Made by a program: the position numbers and the translations under genes
Virus record (IMG/VR): IMGVR_UViG_3300014838_000052
Span: 1-31,777 of that record
DNA: 31,777 nt
From: a virus
Strand: one strand, 5' to 3'
Shown: one piece after another, positions 31,771 through 31,777 of the stretch
Layout of the letters: each line of letters starts with the position of its first letter
Numbering within the stretch: position 1 is the stretch's first letter
Notes under the pieces: generated by a model
What the model was told of the DNA's origin: nothing
The model's database searches: none
Seen by the model: only the letters and a program-made list of their open reading frames with translations

Positions 31771-31777
31771 ATGAAAA
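31771..31777 (+). CDS. Start of a further gene, cut by the window end
   Basis: AAAGGAG (31759-31765 region) is followed at normal spacing by ATG AAA A, reading Met-Lys and then the window ends. The same MK(K) start and ribosome site as the preceding exported proteins suggest another signal-peptide gene, but only two codons are visible. Confidence 0.4.

Noticed and set aside
26815-31777. Diversity-generating retroelement, considered because the capsid genes resemble phage BPP-1
   Set aside because: No reverse transcriptase and no adenine-biased template/variable repeat pair is visible in the window.

Overview
The window is a dense stretch of a tailed-phage genome (Caudoviricetes, podovirus architecture), probably an uncultivated lineage infecting a bacterium with standard Shine-Dalgarno initiation and Sec export. 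The evidence is an ordered virion module read on the plus strand: small and large terminase, head-tail connector (portal), a Bbp19-like protein, scaffold, HK97-fold major capsid protein of the epsilon15/BPP-1 type, a Bbp16-like cement protein, tail tubular proteins A and B, a GNAT-cupin protein, three T7 gp14/gp15/gp16-like internal virion proteins, and a fibre/adhesin region. All assignments come from reading motifs and gene order; no database search was run. No DNA or RNA polymerase, integrase, lysin, tRNA or CRISPR array is visible. The host cannot be named from this sequence.

Layout. (1) 1-3126, plus strand: the end of an early operon (TPR-like protein, a 57-aa protein, a coiled-coil protein, and a 110-aa protein whose C-terminus resembles the Acb2 cyclic-nucleotide sponge family). 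A promoter, a short terminator-bounded RNA and a D5/P4-type SF3 helicase follow, then a 66-aa ORF. (2) 3123-5155, minus strand: a compact, GC-richer operon. An ArdC-like antirestriction metalloprotease is followed by five very small genes (Cys-rich, cytosolic, membrane, KGG-type basic and secreted). Several start sites here have a hairpin directly against the Shine-Dalgarno. (3) 5156-6373: a non-coding control region with several repeat families and only one small gene. It is the best candidate for a replication origin and/or regulatory switch. (4) 6374-9264: an autoregulated-looking RHH gene and the packaging genes. (5) 9272-26805: head, tail and internal virion genes. (6) 26815-31777: a fibre/adhesin cassette in which nearly every gene starts with a Sec signal peptide.

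Most neighbours overlap by 1-8 nt or are separated by a few bases with a clear GGAG-type site, so translation is coupled along long transcripts. Promoter-like sequences sit at 1369, 6339 and 9272 (plus) and about 5250 (minus). Strong terminator hairpins are at 1456-1489 and 9998-10035.

The most unusual features are: the signal-peptide-bearing fibre cassette, whose predicted mature proteins mostly carry two cysteines; the short RNA at about 1402-1489, whose 5' half is complementary to the helicase leader in a pseudoknot order; the inverted ArdC cassette; the repeat-rich control region; and a portal gene that lacks a normal start codon behind its best ribosome site.
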